Below are positions 50,467 to 60,898 of a stretch of 64,000 bases of DNA, in pieces. Numbering within the stretch: the first letter of the stretch is position 1; every line of letters starts with the position of its first letter. The notes under the pieces are model-generated. The model did not search any database, was not told the DNA's origin, and worked only from the letters and a program-made list of their open reading frames with translations. The position numbers were made by a program, and so were the translations under genes. This stretch comes from Candidatus Melainabacteria bacterium (GTDB lineage: Bacteria; Cyanobacteriota; Vampirovibrionia; 2-02-FULL-35-15), in NCBI GenBank assembly GCA_023250195.1, contig JAHFBF010000004.1, positions 193,675-257,674 on the forward strand, given 5' to 3'.

Positions 50467-51854
50467 TGCTGAATAAATTATTATTTTGTATATTTCTGAT
50501 AGTTTTAGGGATTTCTTTATGTTGTATAAATACGCAGGCAAAGAAAGTAGTTAAATTTTTAGGAAACCAGTATTGTACTATTGATCCTGAAGACAGAGAA
50601 GTATCAAGAAATAATCCCGGTACACTTTTTGCTTTAAATCTTGCAAAAAATCCAATTTATAAAATTGAAGAAATAGATAAGGAATCAGCGAGGAAAAATT
50701 TGGACTCAAATTTTTCCTTCGGACTGTTTCAGAATCCAAATTATATAGTAGATGAAGGGGATAGACAATTTGCAAAAAACAATCCAGACACTAATCTTGC
50801 AGAAGAAATAGCTAAAAAATCAAGTTATAAAATTACTGAGAAAGATAAAGAATATTTTAAAAATAATCCTCATGTAAGACTAAGTCTGGGGCTGGTTGCA
50901 AATCCAGGGTTTGTAGTTAGTGAACTAGATAAATATTTTGCAAGAAATAATCCTGAAACTGATTTTGCAAAAGTAATAACACAGCGTTCTCAATATAAGG
51001 TTGATAAAGATGATAAACAAATTCTCTATAGATATCCGAAGAGTAAATTTGCAAATGGTTTGGTAAGGAATCTATATTTTAGAATTGACAAAGAAGATAA
51101 ACTATTTTCAAGACAAAATTTGAATGAAATTGTTACATCAATATTAACTCAGCTTTCCACTTATCAGGTAGAAGAGGAAGATAAAATAATAGCCAGAAAT
51201 AATGTTAACAGTAATTTTGCAAGTGGTTTATCGTTAAATCTGGGATATAGTGTTGAGAGAGATGATAAGGTATTGGTGAGGAAAAATCTTGACAGCAGTT
51301 TTACGTTTGGACTTGGTTTAAATAAACATTATAAAGTAGAGTTGGAAGACAAAAGAGTGGCTAGAGAAAATCCTGATTCAAAATTTGCTAAAGCAATAGG
51401 GAGAAATATTACTTATATTCCTGATAATGAAGATAGAGATTTTGTTGCAAAGAACCCAAATACAGGGCTTGCAAAATCATTAACCCAGAACGTAAACTAT
51501 AAAATCAAAGATACAGATAGAATTGCTGTCGGTAAAAATTTAAATGCCCATGTTGCACAGCTGGCTAAATCAGGGTCTTATAAAATAACCTCAAAAGACA
51601 AGAAAACAGCAAGAAAAAATTTGAATAGCGATTTTTCCTTTTCACTGACTATGAATCCTGTATATAGAATTGAAGATAAAGATAAAAAGATTGCCAGGGA
51701 TAATCCACATACAAGATTTGCTGAAGGACTAATTCAAAACCCGAACTATTCCCTGGAGTTGGAAGATAAAAAAGTTGCAAGAAAAAATCCTGCAAGCAGT
51801 TTTGCTTATGGATTAAGTCTAAAGTTGTTGCAGTGTGGAATACAGAGCAGATGA
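50466..51854 (+). CDS. Secreted protein of fifteen tandem 28-residue repeats
   Basis: A 462-aa protein. Residues 1-25 are a signal peptide (LLFCIFLIVLGISLCCINTQA). Residues 36-454 are fifteen head-to-tail repeats, fourteen of exactly 28 aa and one of 27 (copy 12), with consensus xYKIexeDKxxARkNPdSxF and then AxGLxxNP. Invariant or near-invariant are D8, K/R9, N15 and P/L16. In copies 2-8 two types alternate (ending GLxxNP/L versus xxITQRS-like), suggesting a 56-residue super-period. Only 8 residues follow the last repeat. No known repeat family recognised. It is coupled to trpG upstream and adjoins anmK downstream. Confidence 0.8.
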   Translation: MLNKLLFCIFLIVLGISLCCINTQAKKVVKFLGNQYCTIDPEDREVSRNNPGTLFALNLAKNPIYKIEEIDKESARKNLDSNFSFGLFQNPNYIVDEGDRQFAKNNPDTNLAEEIAKKSSYKITEKDKEYFKNNPHVRLSLGLVANPGFVVSELDKYFARNNPETDFAKVITQRSQYKVDKDDKQILYRYPKSKFANGLVRNLYFRIDKEDKLFSRQNLNEIVTSILTQLSTYQVEEEDKIIARNNVNSNFASGLSLNLGYSVERDDKVLVRKNLDSSFTFGLGLNKHYKVELEDKRVARENPDSKFAKAIGRNITYIPDNEDRDFVAKNPNTGLAKSLTQNVNYKIKDTDRIAVGKNLNAHVAQLAKSGSYKITSKDKKTARKNLNSDFSFSLTMNPVYRIEDKDKKIARDNPHTRFAEGLIQNPNYSLELEDKKVARKNPASSFAYGLSLKLLQCGIQSR

Positions 51855-53003
51855 ATGATGAATAATGTACTTACAATTGGACTTATTTCAGGGACTTCAT
51901 TTGATGGAGTAGATGCTGCTCTTGTTAAATTTATGCAGGGCAATCTAAACCCAATTTTTATAGATGGCATTGTATTTAAATATCCCCCTCAAATAAGAGA
52001 AAAAATTAGAAGATTGATTAACGTTATAGAGACACGTCGCGGCGTATCTCTACAAGAGATTTCACAATTGAATTTTTTAATTGGGAATGTTTTTGCTGAT
52101 GCAGCATTGAAAATTATCAAGAAAAACAATTTGAAGAAAAAAGATATCCTTCTTATCGGATCTCATGGACAAACAATTCATCATCATCCGAAGATTGAAT
52201 CGTTTGCAAAATATAAAATCAATTCAACGCTTCAAATAGGAGAAAGCGCTATTATTGCTTTTAGAACCGGAATTAAAACTATTTCAAACTTTAGAGAAGC
52301 TGATATTGCTGCCGGTGGAACAGGGGCCCCTCTTGTACCTTATTTAGATCAAATAGTTTTTGGCGATAGTAAAGTCTTAAAAGCAGGATTAAATATTGGT
52401 GGAATCTCAAATATAACTATTATGGGAAGAACTATAAACCCAATTGCATTTGACATAGGACCTGGAAATGGATTGATTGATTTGATTTGTAATTTATATT
52501 TCAAAAAAGATTTTGATTTGAATGGTGAAATTGCAAAAAAAGGAAAGATTGATTTTGATGCTGTTAAAAAAGCCTTAAAAGATCCTTACTTCAAACAAAA
52601 ACCACCAAAAAGTATCGGGAAAGAATATTTTAATTTAAGTTTTATTCAAAAGTATTTTTCACAAGTTAAAAACCCAGAAGATAAAATTGCTACCCTTACA
52701 TATTTCACTGCAAAAACAATTGAAAAAGCTTTTGCTGACTTTATTTTCTCCAAATATAAAGTCAAAGAGCTGGTAATTTCAGGAGGTGGATTGAAAAATA
52801 AAGTTTTAATTGATCATTTGAAAAAACTCCTCCCAAATTTACAATTTAGTACTTCAGATAAGTATGGGTTACCTTATAAATACAAAGAAGCAATACTCTT
52901 TGCTTTGCTTGGTTATACATGTCTTAAAGGTATTCCAAACAATATTCCATCCTGTACGGGGGCCAGGAAAAAGGTAGTCACTGGTAAAATGACAATTGTG
53001 TAA
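51855..53003 (+). CDS. anmK: Anhydro-N-acetylmuramic acid kinase
   Basis: A 382-aa sugar kinase that phosphorylates 1,6-anhydroMurNAc during wall recycling. Motifs: GLISGTSFDGVDAALV, GSHGQTIHHHP, LQIGESAIIAFRTGI, NFREADIAAGGTGAPLVPYLD, NIGGISNIT, FDIGPGNGLIDL, SGGGLKNKVLIDHL. With nagZ at 20851 it indicates muropeptide recycling. A palindrome is inserted in frame near residues 58-67. The gene begins on the base after the upstream stop. Confidence 0.95.
   Translation: MMNNVLTIGLISGTSFDGVDAALVKFMQGNLNPIFIDGIVFKYPPQIREKIRRLINVIETRRGVSLQEISQLNFLIGNVFADAALKIIKKNNLKKKDILLIGSHGQTIHHHPKIESFAKYKINSTLQIGESAIIAFRTGIKTISNFREADIAAGGTGAPLVPYLDQIVFGDSKVLKAGLNIGGISNITIMGRTINPIAFDIGPGNGLIDLICNLYFKKDFDLNGEIAKKGKIDFDAVKKALKDPYFKQKPPKSIGKEYFNLSFIQKYFSQVKNPEDKIATLTYFTAKTIEKAFADFIFSKYKVKELVISGGGLKNKVLIDHLKKLLPNLQFSTSDKYGLPYKYKEAILFALLGYTCLKGIPNNIPSCTGARKKVVTGKMTIV
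52026..52053. repeat. 28-bp palindrome inside anmK
   Basis: atagagacacgtcg and cggcgtatctctac pair at 11 of 14 positions; read in frame as IETRRGVSL between two helices. Confidence 0.75.
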
Positions 53004-53019
53004 AATATTCTAAACAATT

Positions 53020-54019
<1,000 letters not shown>

Positions 54020-54021
54020 GT

Positions 54022-55455
54022 CTAGAAAACCCGAGATTTTTGAAGCTCATTTGGAATAAAAGTACTTTTGCCACCTTTACTAATATCTGCAAGTATTATG
54101 TCGCATTCACTTCTTTCAAGATCAATCTGAATCTTTCTTCCAGTGGATAATGTGATTTCTACCATAATTTTACTGTCAGAATTATACTTGTGGAAATCAT
54201 CATGTAACCTTTGCTTTGTAGAATTCCCTTCCTTAAAGTAAGCGGTTTGAACTAGTCCTTTACTGGGCAAACCTCCTTGATAAACCAAATTCAACTCATC
54301 AAGGAATGGACATTTGATTTGAACAATATGTGCTTTAGGAGCTGCTTCAGTGACAATAATTTTCTCAATCGTGCGAGTACCATTGCCAGCCCTGAGTTTA
54401 AATGGAGAACCTGAAGAAACTTTATTTAGTTTTTCAATTGAAGCTCTTATTGTAGATTCATCTTCACTGGAAAAACCTTCTAAAGGTAGGCAAAGATTAA
54501 TATGGGAAACTTTAACAGGGCTTTCATTAGAAGTATCTTTCTGGACTTTCCAATAGCAATATACAACAGCCAAATCGCTATCACTCAAATTAAATTTCCT
54601 TAGAAATTTGTCAAACTTTATTTCATTTAAGCTTGGTTCAGTTTCTTTCCCGATTGTACTTTTAAGAGCTGCAATATAAGATTGAACATCTTTCAATCCT
54701 AATGCAAAATCTCTTTGTGCAAGTATTTGAATGTCTTTAGAATCAGGCTCCCAGTTCATTGCTTTGTGAATACCCTCTGTAGCTTCAAGATCTATTAAAT
54801 AGCTAAGAGCTTCGTTTTCAAGTATTGAAAACACTTCTGCAAATTCTTTGTCAATTTGAAATATTGCACTGTATTCAACATCACTTCGTCCATAGTTAAC
54901 AATATATTTAGCTACTAATTCTGGCTCTTTCCCAATGGTTGCACTTATTCTATTTAAATTTATTTCTTCTTCCAAGGTTTTGGATGCTTTATAAATCTGA
55001 CGCATCATTGCAGCTTTACTTTTTGGAAAGAATGCTAAAGGTGTAATGTTTTTACTTTTCAGTAATTGATTTAAAGCATCTAAAGTAGACTCCTTTTTTC
55101 GCTGATTTAAAACGGCATCTCTTATTGGCAGAGTTCCATCCTTAAGACAGGTTACATAAGCAGTAACAATTTCTAGTCTTCTATGATAATCGTCTCCTGT
55201 TATAACCCTCTTTATATCGGTATCATCTAAAGAAGCGATAGGAAAGAAAGCTTGATTCCGGGCTTCAATATGTTTCTGATATGGGGTTTGAACAGGTTGT
55301 TTTGCTTTCAGAGGCTCTTGCACTCTTGATGCCAGTTGCATAGGTTCTTCTAACCTTGGTGCTACTTGTATAGGCTCTACATAGCTTATTCCATTACAGG
55401 AAACATATAGCTGAAATACTGGTGGTCTAATCACTCTTTGTGTTGCATCAACCAT
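54022..55455 (-). CDS. Unknown 477-aa soluble protein
   Basis: No signal peptide or membrane helix. Residues 30-60 hold a loose repeat (PIQVAPRLEEPMQLAS, RVQEPLKAKQPVQTP). The middle (about 80-320) is mainly helical; the C-terminal part (about 330-477) looks beta-rich (KIMVEITLSTGRKIQIDLER). No catalytic motif or known family recognised. It converges on mdh with a 2-bp gap. Confidence 0.75.
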   Translation of the reverse strand: MVDATQRVIRPPVFQLYVSCNGISYVEPIQVAPRLEEPMQLASRVQEPLKAKQPVQTPYQKHIEARNQAFFPIASLDDTDIKRVITGDDYHRRLEIVTAYVTCLKDGTLPIRDAVLNQRKKESTLDALNQLLKSKNITPLAFFPKSKAAMMRQIYKASKTLEEEINLNRISATIGKEPELVAKYIVNYGRSDVEYSAIFQIDKEFAEVFSILENEALSYLIDLEATEGIHKAMNWEPDSKDIQILAQRDFALGLKDVQSYIAALKSTIGKETEPSLNEIKFDKFLRKFNLSDSDLAVVYCYWKVQKDTSNESPVKVSHINLCLPLEGFSSEDESTIRASIEKLNKVSSGSPFKLRAGNGTRTIEKIIVTEAAPKAHIVQIKCPFLDELNLVYQGGLPSKGLVQTAYFKEGNSTKQRLHDDFHKYNSDSKIMVEITLSTGRKIQIDLERSECDIILADISKGGKSTFIPNELQKSRVF

Positions 55456-55530
55456 GGTTTTAATAATTACTAACTATTCTACTAAATATAAAATATTAGA
55501 TAGAAAAAGTTAATATTTTCTTTAAGTTAA

Positions 55531-56694
55531 CTAAATTCGTTCAATAATAGCAGCTATTCCCTGTCCAAAACCAATGCAAAGGCTGGATATGCCGCGTTTT
55601 AAGTTTCTTCTTTCCAATTCATATAGAAGTGTGGTTAAGAGTCTGGCACCGCTTGCTCCGAGCGGGTGTCCCAGAGCTATAGCACCGCCGTTAACATTTA
55701 TTTTGTTTGGATCAAGTTTTAATTCTTTTTGAGCTGCAATTACTACAGAAGCAAAGGCTTCATTAATTTCAAATAAATCAATATCTTTAATTTCAAGCCC
55801 GGCTCTTTTTAAAACTTTTGGGATTGCATAAATTGGCCCGGTTAGCTGAAGTTCAACTTCTGTTCCTACTACTGAAAAATCGATAAGCTTTGCACGTGGT
55901 TTCAGGTTATATTTTTTAAGTGCACTTTCACTTGCAAGCAAAAGTGCAGAAGCGCCATCACTTACCTGACTGGCGTTTGCTGCAGTTATTACTCCACCTG
56001 CTTTAAAAGCCGGCTGCAAAGTCCCCATTTTTTCTACAGATGCATCAGGTCTAATTCCTTCATCCTTTTCTACAAGTTCTTTTAAAGTTTTTACAGGGAC
56101 AATTTCTTTTTTAAAATATCCTTCAGAAGTTGCTCTTGCTGCTTTTATATGACTGTTATATGCAAACTCATCAAGGTCTCTTCTGCTCAGGTTCCATTTT
56201 TCTGCCATAAGCTCACCCGAGATGCCCATTGGATTTGCTTTATAATTTTTAACAAAACTTTCTGGCAGTGTCATATTGGTTTTCCCTGGAAGAGGCAAAC
56301 CATCAGAGCCAATCGGTACTTTACCCATACACTCTACGCCACCTGCAATAATTAGATCATGAGCTCCTGCCATTATGGACTGAATACCAAAATGTACTGC
56401 CTGTTGTCCTGATCCGCACATTCTGTTTAACTGTACTCCCGGAACAGTTACATCAAGTGAAGTTATTGCAATGAGCCTTGCTATGTTTAAACCCTGTTCT
56501 GCAATCGGACTTGCGCAGCCATAAATAAGATCTTCAATATCTGTTGGTTTTAAATTATTTCTTTTTAAGAGTTCTGTTACAGGAATACCGCCAAGATCTA
56601 CAGGATGCATTTCAGAAAATGCACAGCCTACTTTTCCGCGACCTATCGGTGTACGTATTGCATCTACTATATATGCTTCGGTTTTATTTGGCAT
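55531..56694 (-). CDS. Acetyl-CoA acetyltransferase (thiolase)
   Basis: A 387-aa thiolase: acyl-enzyme cysteine C93 in [38 protein letters not shown] with the catalytic histidine, and C-terminal LCIGFGQG. It catalyses acetoacetyl-CoA formation or cleavage, in lipid degradation or as the first step to hydroxybutyrate. An SDR reductase at 60899 could use its product, but they are not in one operon. Confidence 0.93.
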   Translation of the reverse strand: MPNKTEAYIVDAIRTPIGRGKVGCAFSEMHPVDLGGIPVTELLKRNNLKPTDIEDLIYGCASPIAEQGLNIARLIAITSLDVTVPGVQLNRMCGSGQQAVHFGIQSIMAGAHDLIIAGGVECMGKVPIGSDGLPLPGKTNMTLPESFVKNYKANPMGISGELMAEKWNLSRRDLDEFAYNSHIKAARATSEGYFKKEIVPVKTLKELVEKDEGIRPDASVEKMGTLQPAFKAGGVITAANASQVSDGASALLLASESALKKYNLKPRAKLIDFSVVGTEVELQLTGPIYAIPKVLKRAGLEIKDIDLFEINEAFASVVIAAQKELKLDPNKINVNGGAIALGHPLGASGARLLTTLLYELERRNLKRGISSLCIGFGQGIAAIIERI

Positions 56695-56811
56695 TAATTT
56701 TATCTCCGTTTATCTAATATCTATTTTCCCATATATTGATAATAATCAACACAGGCACAAAACATTAATTACAGAGTCTTTTAAAGTCCTGCCCTTAATA
56801 AGGAGAAAATT

Positions 56812-57054
56812 ATGTTCTTACTTAAATCTTTAATGGAAACACTTAAGCCAAAAAAAAACAAATCAACTCTTTTCGAGCCAGTGTTAACTAAATATGAGAA
56901 TAATACTTTTCCGTCACCAGGTAAAATCAGACAGTCAATTAAAAATTTATCTCGATGTTCCCATTGTCATTTTTTAATCTTTGATAATTACTGGTCAAAT
57001 GAAGTCGAAAAATCAAATATAAAGCTTTGTCCAACATGTGGGAATAAGGTGTGA
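56812..57054 (+). CDS. Small zinc-ribbon protein
   Basis: An 80-aa protein with CSHCH at residues 49-53 and CPTCG at 73-77, a four-cysteine zinc ribbon; the N-terminus is basic. Good RBS AAGGAG 7 nt upstream. No enzyme domain; probably a nucleic-acid or protein-binding adaptor. Not assigned to a family. Confidence 0.65.
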   Translation: MFLLKSLMETLKPKKNKSTLFEPVLTKYENNTFPSPGKIRQSIKNLSRCSHCHFLIFDNYWSNEVEKSNIKLCPTCGNKV

Positions 57055-57105
57055 TTCCTGTAATCGTATGTAGTTATACCAAACGTGAAAAATAAACTAA
57101 CATAT

Positions 57106-57216
57106 CACGTCATTCCGAGGAGCCCTCATGCTTTGCTCAGGGTAAACTCCGCGACGTGGGAATCTCCAAAACGTTAGAAGATTGCCACGCCTCATTTCAT
57201 TCGGCTCGCAATGACA
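57106..57216. repeat. Interspersed MITE-like repeat, family A/B mosaic
   Basis: Ends cacgtcattccgaggag and ggctcgcaatgacagg. The inner piece catgctttgctcagggtaaa then ctccgc matches 41695-41719 of the family B element, so the copy is a mosaic. Confidence 0.8.
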
Positions 57217-57228
57217 GGAAGTGTTATA

Positions 57229-58638
57229 TTAATTTCCACAAACGGTATTAGGTCTATATTTCCTTTCAAGTAAAACAATACATTCAATATGATATGTATG
57301 TGGAAACATATCTATCGGTTGGACAGATTTAACGGTGTAATGGTTATTTAAAATTTCTAAGTCTCTGCTTAATGTATTTGGATTACAGCTTGTGTATATT
57401 ATTTTTTTAACCTCAGTATTTAAAACACTTTCTAATATTGTTTTATTACAGCCGGCTCTTGGAGGATCAAGAATAATTATCTCAGGCTTATATTTCTCTA
57501 AAACATCTTTAATTCTATTTTCTACCTTGGCATTTATAAAAATGGCATTTTGAATATTGTTTTCTTTTGCGCTGAATGTAGCATCGTCAATTGATTGCTT
57601 GATTTCTTCTATACCAATAACTTGTTTTGCGTTTTTTGCCAGAAACAAGGACATTAATCCAACTCCGCAATAAGCGTCCAAAATATTTTCTTGACCTGTT
57701 AATGATGCAAAGTTATTTAATATTTCTAGCAGCTTAATGGTTTGTGAGGTGTTAACCTGAAAAAAACTTGTTGCTGAAATTTTAAATTGCAAATCTCCAA
57801 TAGCTTCAAAAAAATATCCTCTGCCTTTTAAAACTTTTGTTTTAGGTCCGTAGATTACATTTGTAGTATTTGTGTTTATATTTATGCACACTCCTACAAG
57901 TTCAGGATGCTTATTCATTACTTCATTTGCAAATTCCTGCGAGTAGGATAAGTTCTCACTTATAGCAACCAGTGTAAGCAAAGCTTCTTTTGTGTTTTCA
58001 CCGACACGAACACAGATGTGTCTTAGCCAGCCGGTTTTGTTTTTACCGTTGTAAGCAGTCATTCTGTATTTTGGTGCCAGCTCACGAACTGTTTCTACAA
58101 TGTTGTCAAATAAACTGTTTTGAATTGGGCAATATTTTATATTTATCAGATCGTTGCTGTGCCATTCAAAATATCCTGCTTTAAGTCTTCCGGTCTTTTC
58201 CATTGTTCTAACCGGATACTGTACTTTATTTCTGTAATTCCAGGAATTGTCAGCACCTAAGATGCTTTTTAAAACCCTATCAGTTAAGTTTAATTTTGCA
58301 AAGAAGTTTTGTAAGAGCAAATCTTTTTGTTCTAATTGTTTTTCATATGGTAAATGCTGCCACTGACAACCGCCGCAGACTTTAAAAAGTTTACAATCGG
58401 CTTCTATCCTGTGATTTGGATCTGATCCTTTTATTTCAGTAATTTTTGCTCTTGCATAATTGGGACGCAGTGTAGTGATTTGAGCTTTGACACTGTCACC
58501 CGGGGCTCCACGATCTACAAAAATAATGAAATCTTTATATCTTGCTACAGCAGAGTTATCATATGCCATTGAATCTATCTCAAGATCGATAATTTCACCT
58601 GCTGAAACCGGGATATTTTGTAGAGTAGATTTTGCCAT
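57229..58638 (-). CDS. rlmD: 23S rRNA (uracil-5-)-methyltransferase, RlmD/TrmA family
   Basis: A 469-aa SAM enzyme. N-terminal TRAM domain (about 10-65; DRGAPGDSVKAQITT), iron-sulfur cysteines in CKLFKVCGGCQW, SAM-binding LDAYCGVGLMSLFLAK, and catalytic DPPRAGC...YTSCNPNTLSRDL. The Fe-S motif favours RlmD/RumA types over TrmA; the exact target uridine cannot be told. ATG at 58638 chosen over an in-frame TTG at 58689. Confidence 0.92.
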   Translation of the reverse strand: MAKSTLQNIPVSAGEIIDLEIDSMAYDNSAVARYKDFIIFVDRGAPGDSVKAQITTLRPNYARAKITEIKGSDPNHRIEADCKLFKVCGGCQWQHLPYEKQLEQKDLLLQNFFAKLNLTDRVLKSILGADNSWNYRNKVQYPVRTMEKTGRLKAGYFEWHSNDLINIKYCPIQNSLFDNIVETVRELAPKYRMTAYNGKNKTGWLRHICVRVGENTKEALLTLVAISENLSYSQEFANEVMNKHPELVGVCININTNTTNVIYGPKTKVLKGRGYFFEAIGDLQFKISATSFFQVNTSQTIKLLEILNNFASLTGQENILDAYCGVGLMSLFLAKNAKQVIGIEEIKQSIDDATFSAKENNIQNAIFINAKVENRIKDVLEKYKPEIIILDPPRAGCNKTILESVLNTEVKKIIYTSCNPNTLSRDLEILNNHYTVKSVQPIDMFPHTYHIECIVLLERKYRPNTVCGN

Positions 58639-58768
58639 ATTTAAAGCTATATTATTGTAGCAGCCATTTAAATAGCCATTCTTAACCAATCCTTTATCAA
58701 ATTTTCCTTTAGCCCTGCTTTATATTCTTTAGGAAGGATTTACAGTAAGCATTTGATTTAAAAGGGAT

Positions 58769-60721
58769 TTGAGGTTGAAAACAGAAGGGACAACAGGAAC
58801 ACCACGGGTTACAACGCCAACAGTGGTAAAACAGGAAACTCCAATTGCTGAAGTGGCTGAACCTGGTTTAGTTGATGTACCTGTCCAGCCAAATCCAACA
58901 TCTCTTGCAACATTAAAAGCATCAGCATCAGTTTCAAGAGTTACAAGCTCTCCATATCTTGGTTTAAATGATGAAGAAATCCTTCGAGAATGTCAAGCGG
59001 CAGCTAATAAATGGGTAGAGAAGCTTGCTAAGCAAATAGGAATAGATCCAGCAAAACTTCAAAAATTAGCGCCTGAGATTATTTCATTAGATCAAGCTTT
59101 GAAATTAAAAGCAGCAGCCATGGTTCCTTTGCTAAAGGAACTTCCAGAAAGTGTGCGCAGAGAAATAATTCCTAAATTGCCACTGGATATTTTAAAAGGC
59201 TTACCTGATGATCTGATTCCTCCTGAGATGAGAGAACAAATTAAAGGAACTGATTTATTTGGACAGGCTTTAGGAGGAGCCTATATTCTTGAAGGTCATA
59301 AGACTGGAGTTGCTGTTCATCATATACGCACAGGGGTTACAAATCCTTATGAATTTAGTGCTCATGAAGAAAATCATGGGCTCTGTGCTTTGCTTAGATC
59401 ATTTCTTTCAGAGGAAGAATTAACTGTGGCAGTTTGTGAAGGACTAAAAGATGATATTACTAAAGGTAGTACCAGAGTTTTTTCTTCAACAGGTATTGCT
59501 GATCTCTTATATATACCATCAACTAAAATGCGTGAAGAGGTTACGCGGTTTTTAGAAGAAGTTATCCAGGATAGTGAAAATGAAAATGGAAGAGTAAGGA
59601 TAGAACTGGAACAAGAGGGAGAAGCAGTTACTAACAACAAAAGACTTACTGCAAAAGGACAAAGTGAATTATTTGCAATAGCTAAAAGACATCCTGATTT
59701 CATGTGTTTATTTGAAAATGAAGAGTCTGCAAAATTAGCTTTATCAAATTTAATTGAGACACAGCTGAAGAGGTTTGATGTAGCAATGGGAAGAATTTCA
59801 TCTTCTTTGCCGTTTAAAATTACAATTCCTGATGAAATTTTAAAAAGTCTACCAGAGGAAGCAAGAAGTAATTTAGCGGAAGAATTACAAAAATCAGATG
59901 CAGCTAAAGAATTTATGAGGGATTCAGCAGGGAACTTTTTAAAGTTTCTTGAAGGAAACTTGAAATTTGCTCTAAATCTTCAGTTTCATATCCCACCTTC
60001 TAAAGCTGATGAAATAGGTTATACATTGTGTTCTGAAGAAAGACAGTCTTATCTTGCAGGGACAGTTACTGAAAAAGATAATGATAATGTCCCAGGTGGA
60101 AGACTTGAGAAACTGGAAGCAAGAGAAAAAATTTATGAGCCTGGAGGTCTGGGAGAAAAATATGTTGATTCATTGTGTGAACTTAGAGTTGCAACTCAAG
60201 ATCCTGCTCTGGTTAAAGAATATAACAAGCTGCATGTTGCAAGAGTTAAGTATTCAGAAACTGAACGAGAGATTAAAAAGATAATCAAAGATGATGAAGT
60301 TACTGCTCTTGCTGGACAAAATTCAACACTTGGGGAATTGATACAAAGAGAAGCACAGCTAAGAGTACAATTGGCTATTGCATCTTTGAAAGTAGATGGC
60401 TACACTCTTAGAAGAGATTCTCATGAAATGTACTATGAATCCATAAGATTGCTTCAGCAGGTAAGGTGTCAAATTAGAGATACTTTAGCTAGTGTTTCTC
60501 CACAATCTAAACTTCTTGATAGATTTTCCAGTCTGTTAGAAGAAAGTGATTCAGGATTAAGGAAAATTATATTGCTTGAGGCATCATCAGATGAAAAATG
60601 TTTAGATCCAAGAAGTAGAGTAACAGATGCCGGCTTGCTTGATAGAGTAGCTGAACTTGAAATGAAGATTAGTACAGAACAACAAAAAGCAAATATTGTT
60701 TCATTAATTAATACTTTTTAA
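58769..60721 (+). CDS. Unknown 650-aa protein with an HEENH motif
   Basis: No signal peptide. The first 60 residues are Thr/Val/Pro-rich. Residues 65-160 are helical with LPESVRREIIPKLPLDILKGLPDDLIPPE-like spacing. H199-E-E-N-H203 in EFSAHEENHGLCALL has the HExxH form of zinc metallopeptidases within a helix, with GHKTGVAVHHIRTGV just before it. The C-terminal 200 residues are long helices, probably coiled coil. TTG start; a second TTG at 58775 is better spaced from AAAGGG. Peptidase activity is only a suggestion. Confidence 0.7.
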   Translation: MRLKTEGTTGTPRVTTPTVVKQETPIAEVAEPGLVDVPVQPNPTSLATLKASASVSRVTSSPYLGLNDEEILRECQAAANKWVEKLAKQIGIDPAKLQKLAPEIISLDQALKLKAAAMVPLLKELPESVRREIIPKLPLDILKGLPDDLIPPEMREQIKGTDLFGQALGGAYILEGHKTGVAVHHIRTGVTNPYEFSAHEENHGLCALLRSFLSEEELTVAVCEGLKDDITKGSTRVFSSTGIADLLYIPSTKMREEVTRFLEEVIQDSENENGRVRIELEQEGEAVTNNKRLTAKGQSELFAIAKRHPDFMCLFENEESAKLALSNLIETQLKRFDVAMGRISSSLPFKITIPDEILKSLPEEARSNLAEELQKSDAAKEFMRDSAGNFLKFLEGNLKFALNLQFHIPPSKADEIGYTLCSEERQSYLAGTVTEKDNDNVPGGRLEKLEAREKIYEPGGLGEKYVDSLCELRVATQDPALVKEYNKLHVARVKYSETEREIKKIIKDDEVTALAGQNSTLGELIQREAQLRVQLAIASLKVDGYTLRRDSHEMYYESIRLLQQVRCQIRDTLASVSPQSKLLDRFSSLLEESDSGLRKIILLEASSDEKCLDPRSRVTDAGLLDRVAELEMKISTEQQKANIVSLINTF

Positions 60722-60775
60722 AATCTCTTTAACAAATTAAAAGGCGATGAAACTATATAGTGATCTTCTAAAGTA

Positions 60776-60887
60776 ATGTTATTGCAAGGAGCCCATCTTT
60801 GGCAGACGATGTGGCATCTTACTAACAAATTACTATAAATGATAACTAGATTGCCACGCCTTACTTTGTTCGGCTCGCAATGACATG
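60776..60887. repeat. Interspersed MITE-like repeat, family A
   Basis: Ends atgttattgcaaggagccc and gttcggctcgcaatgacatg, with ttgccacgccttactttg near the right as in 57183-57216. Lies 11 bp before the SDR gene. Confidence 0.8.
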
Positions 60888-60898
60888 AATACGCTAGA

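Noticed and set aside
50571-51827. CRISPR array or Sel1/TPR repeat suggested by 84-bp periodicity
   Set aside because: The DNA repeats are diverged and coding, without spacers; the 28-residue consensus lacks the Sel1 (36 aa) or TPR (34 aa) pattern.
54350-54556. Plus-strand small frame within the 54022-55455 gene
   Set aside because: Antisense shadow of the longer gene with typical codon structure; no RBS.
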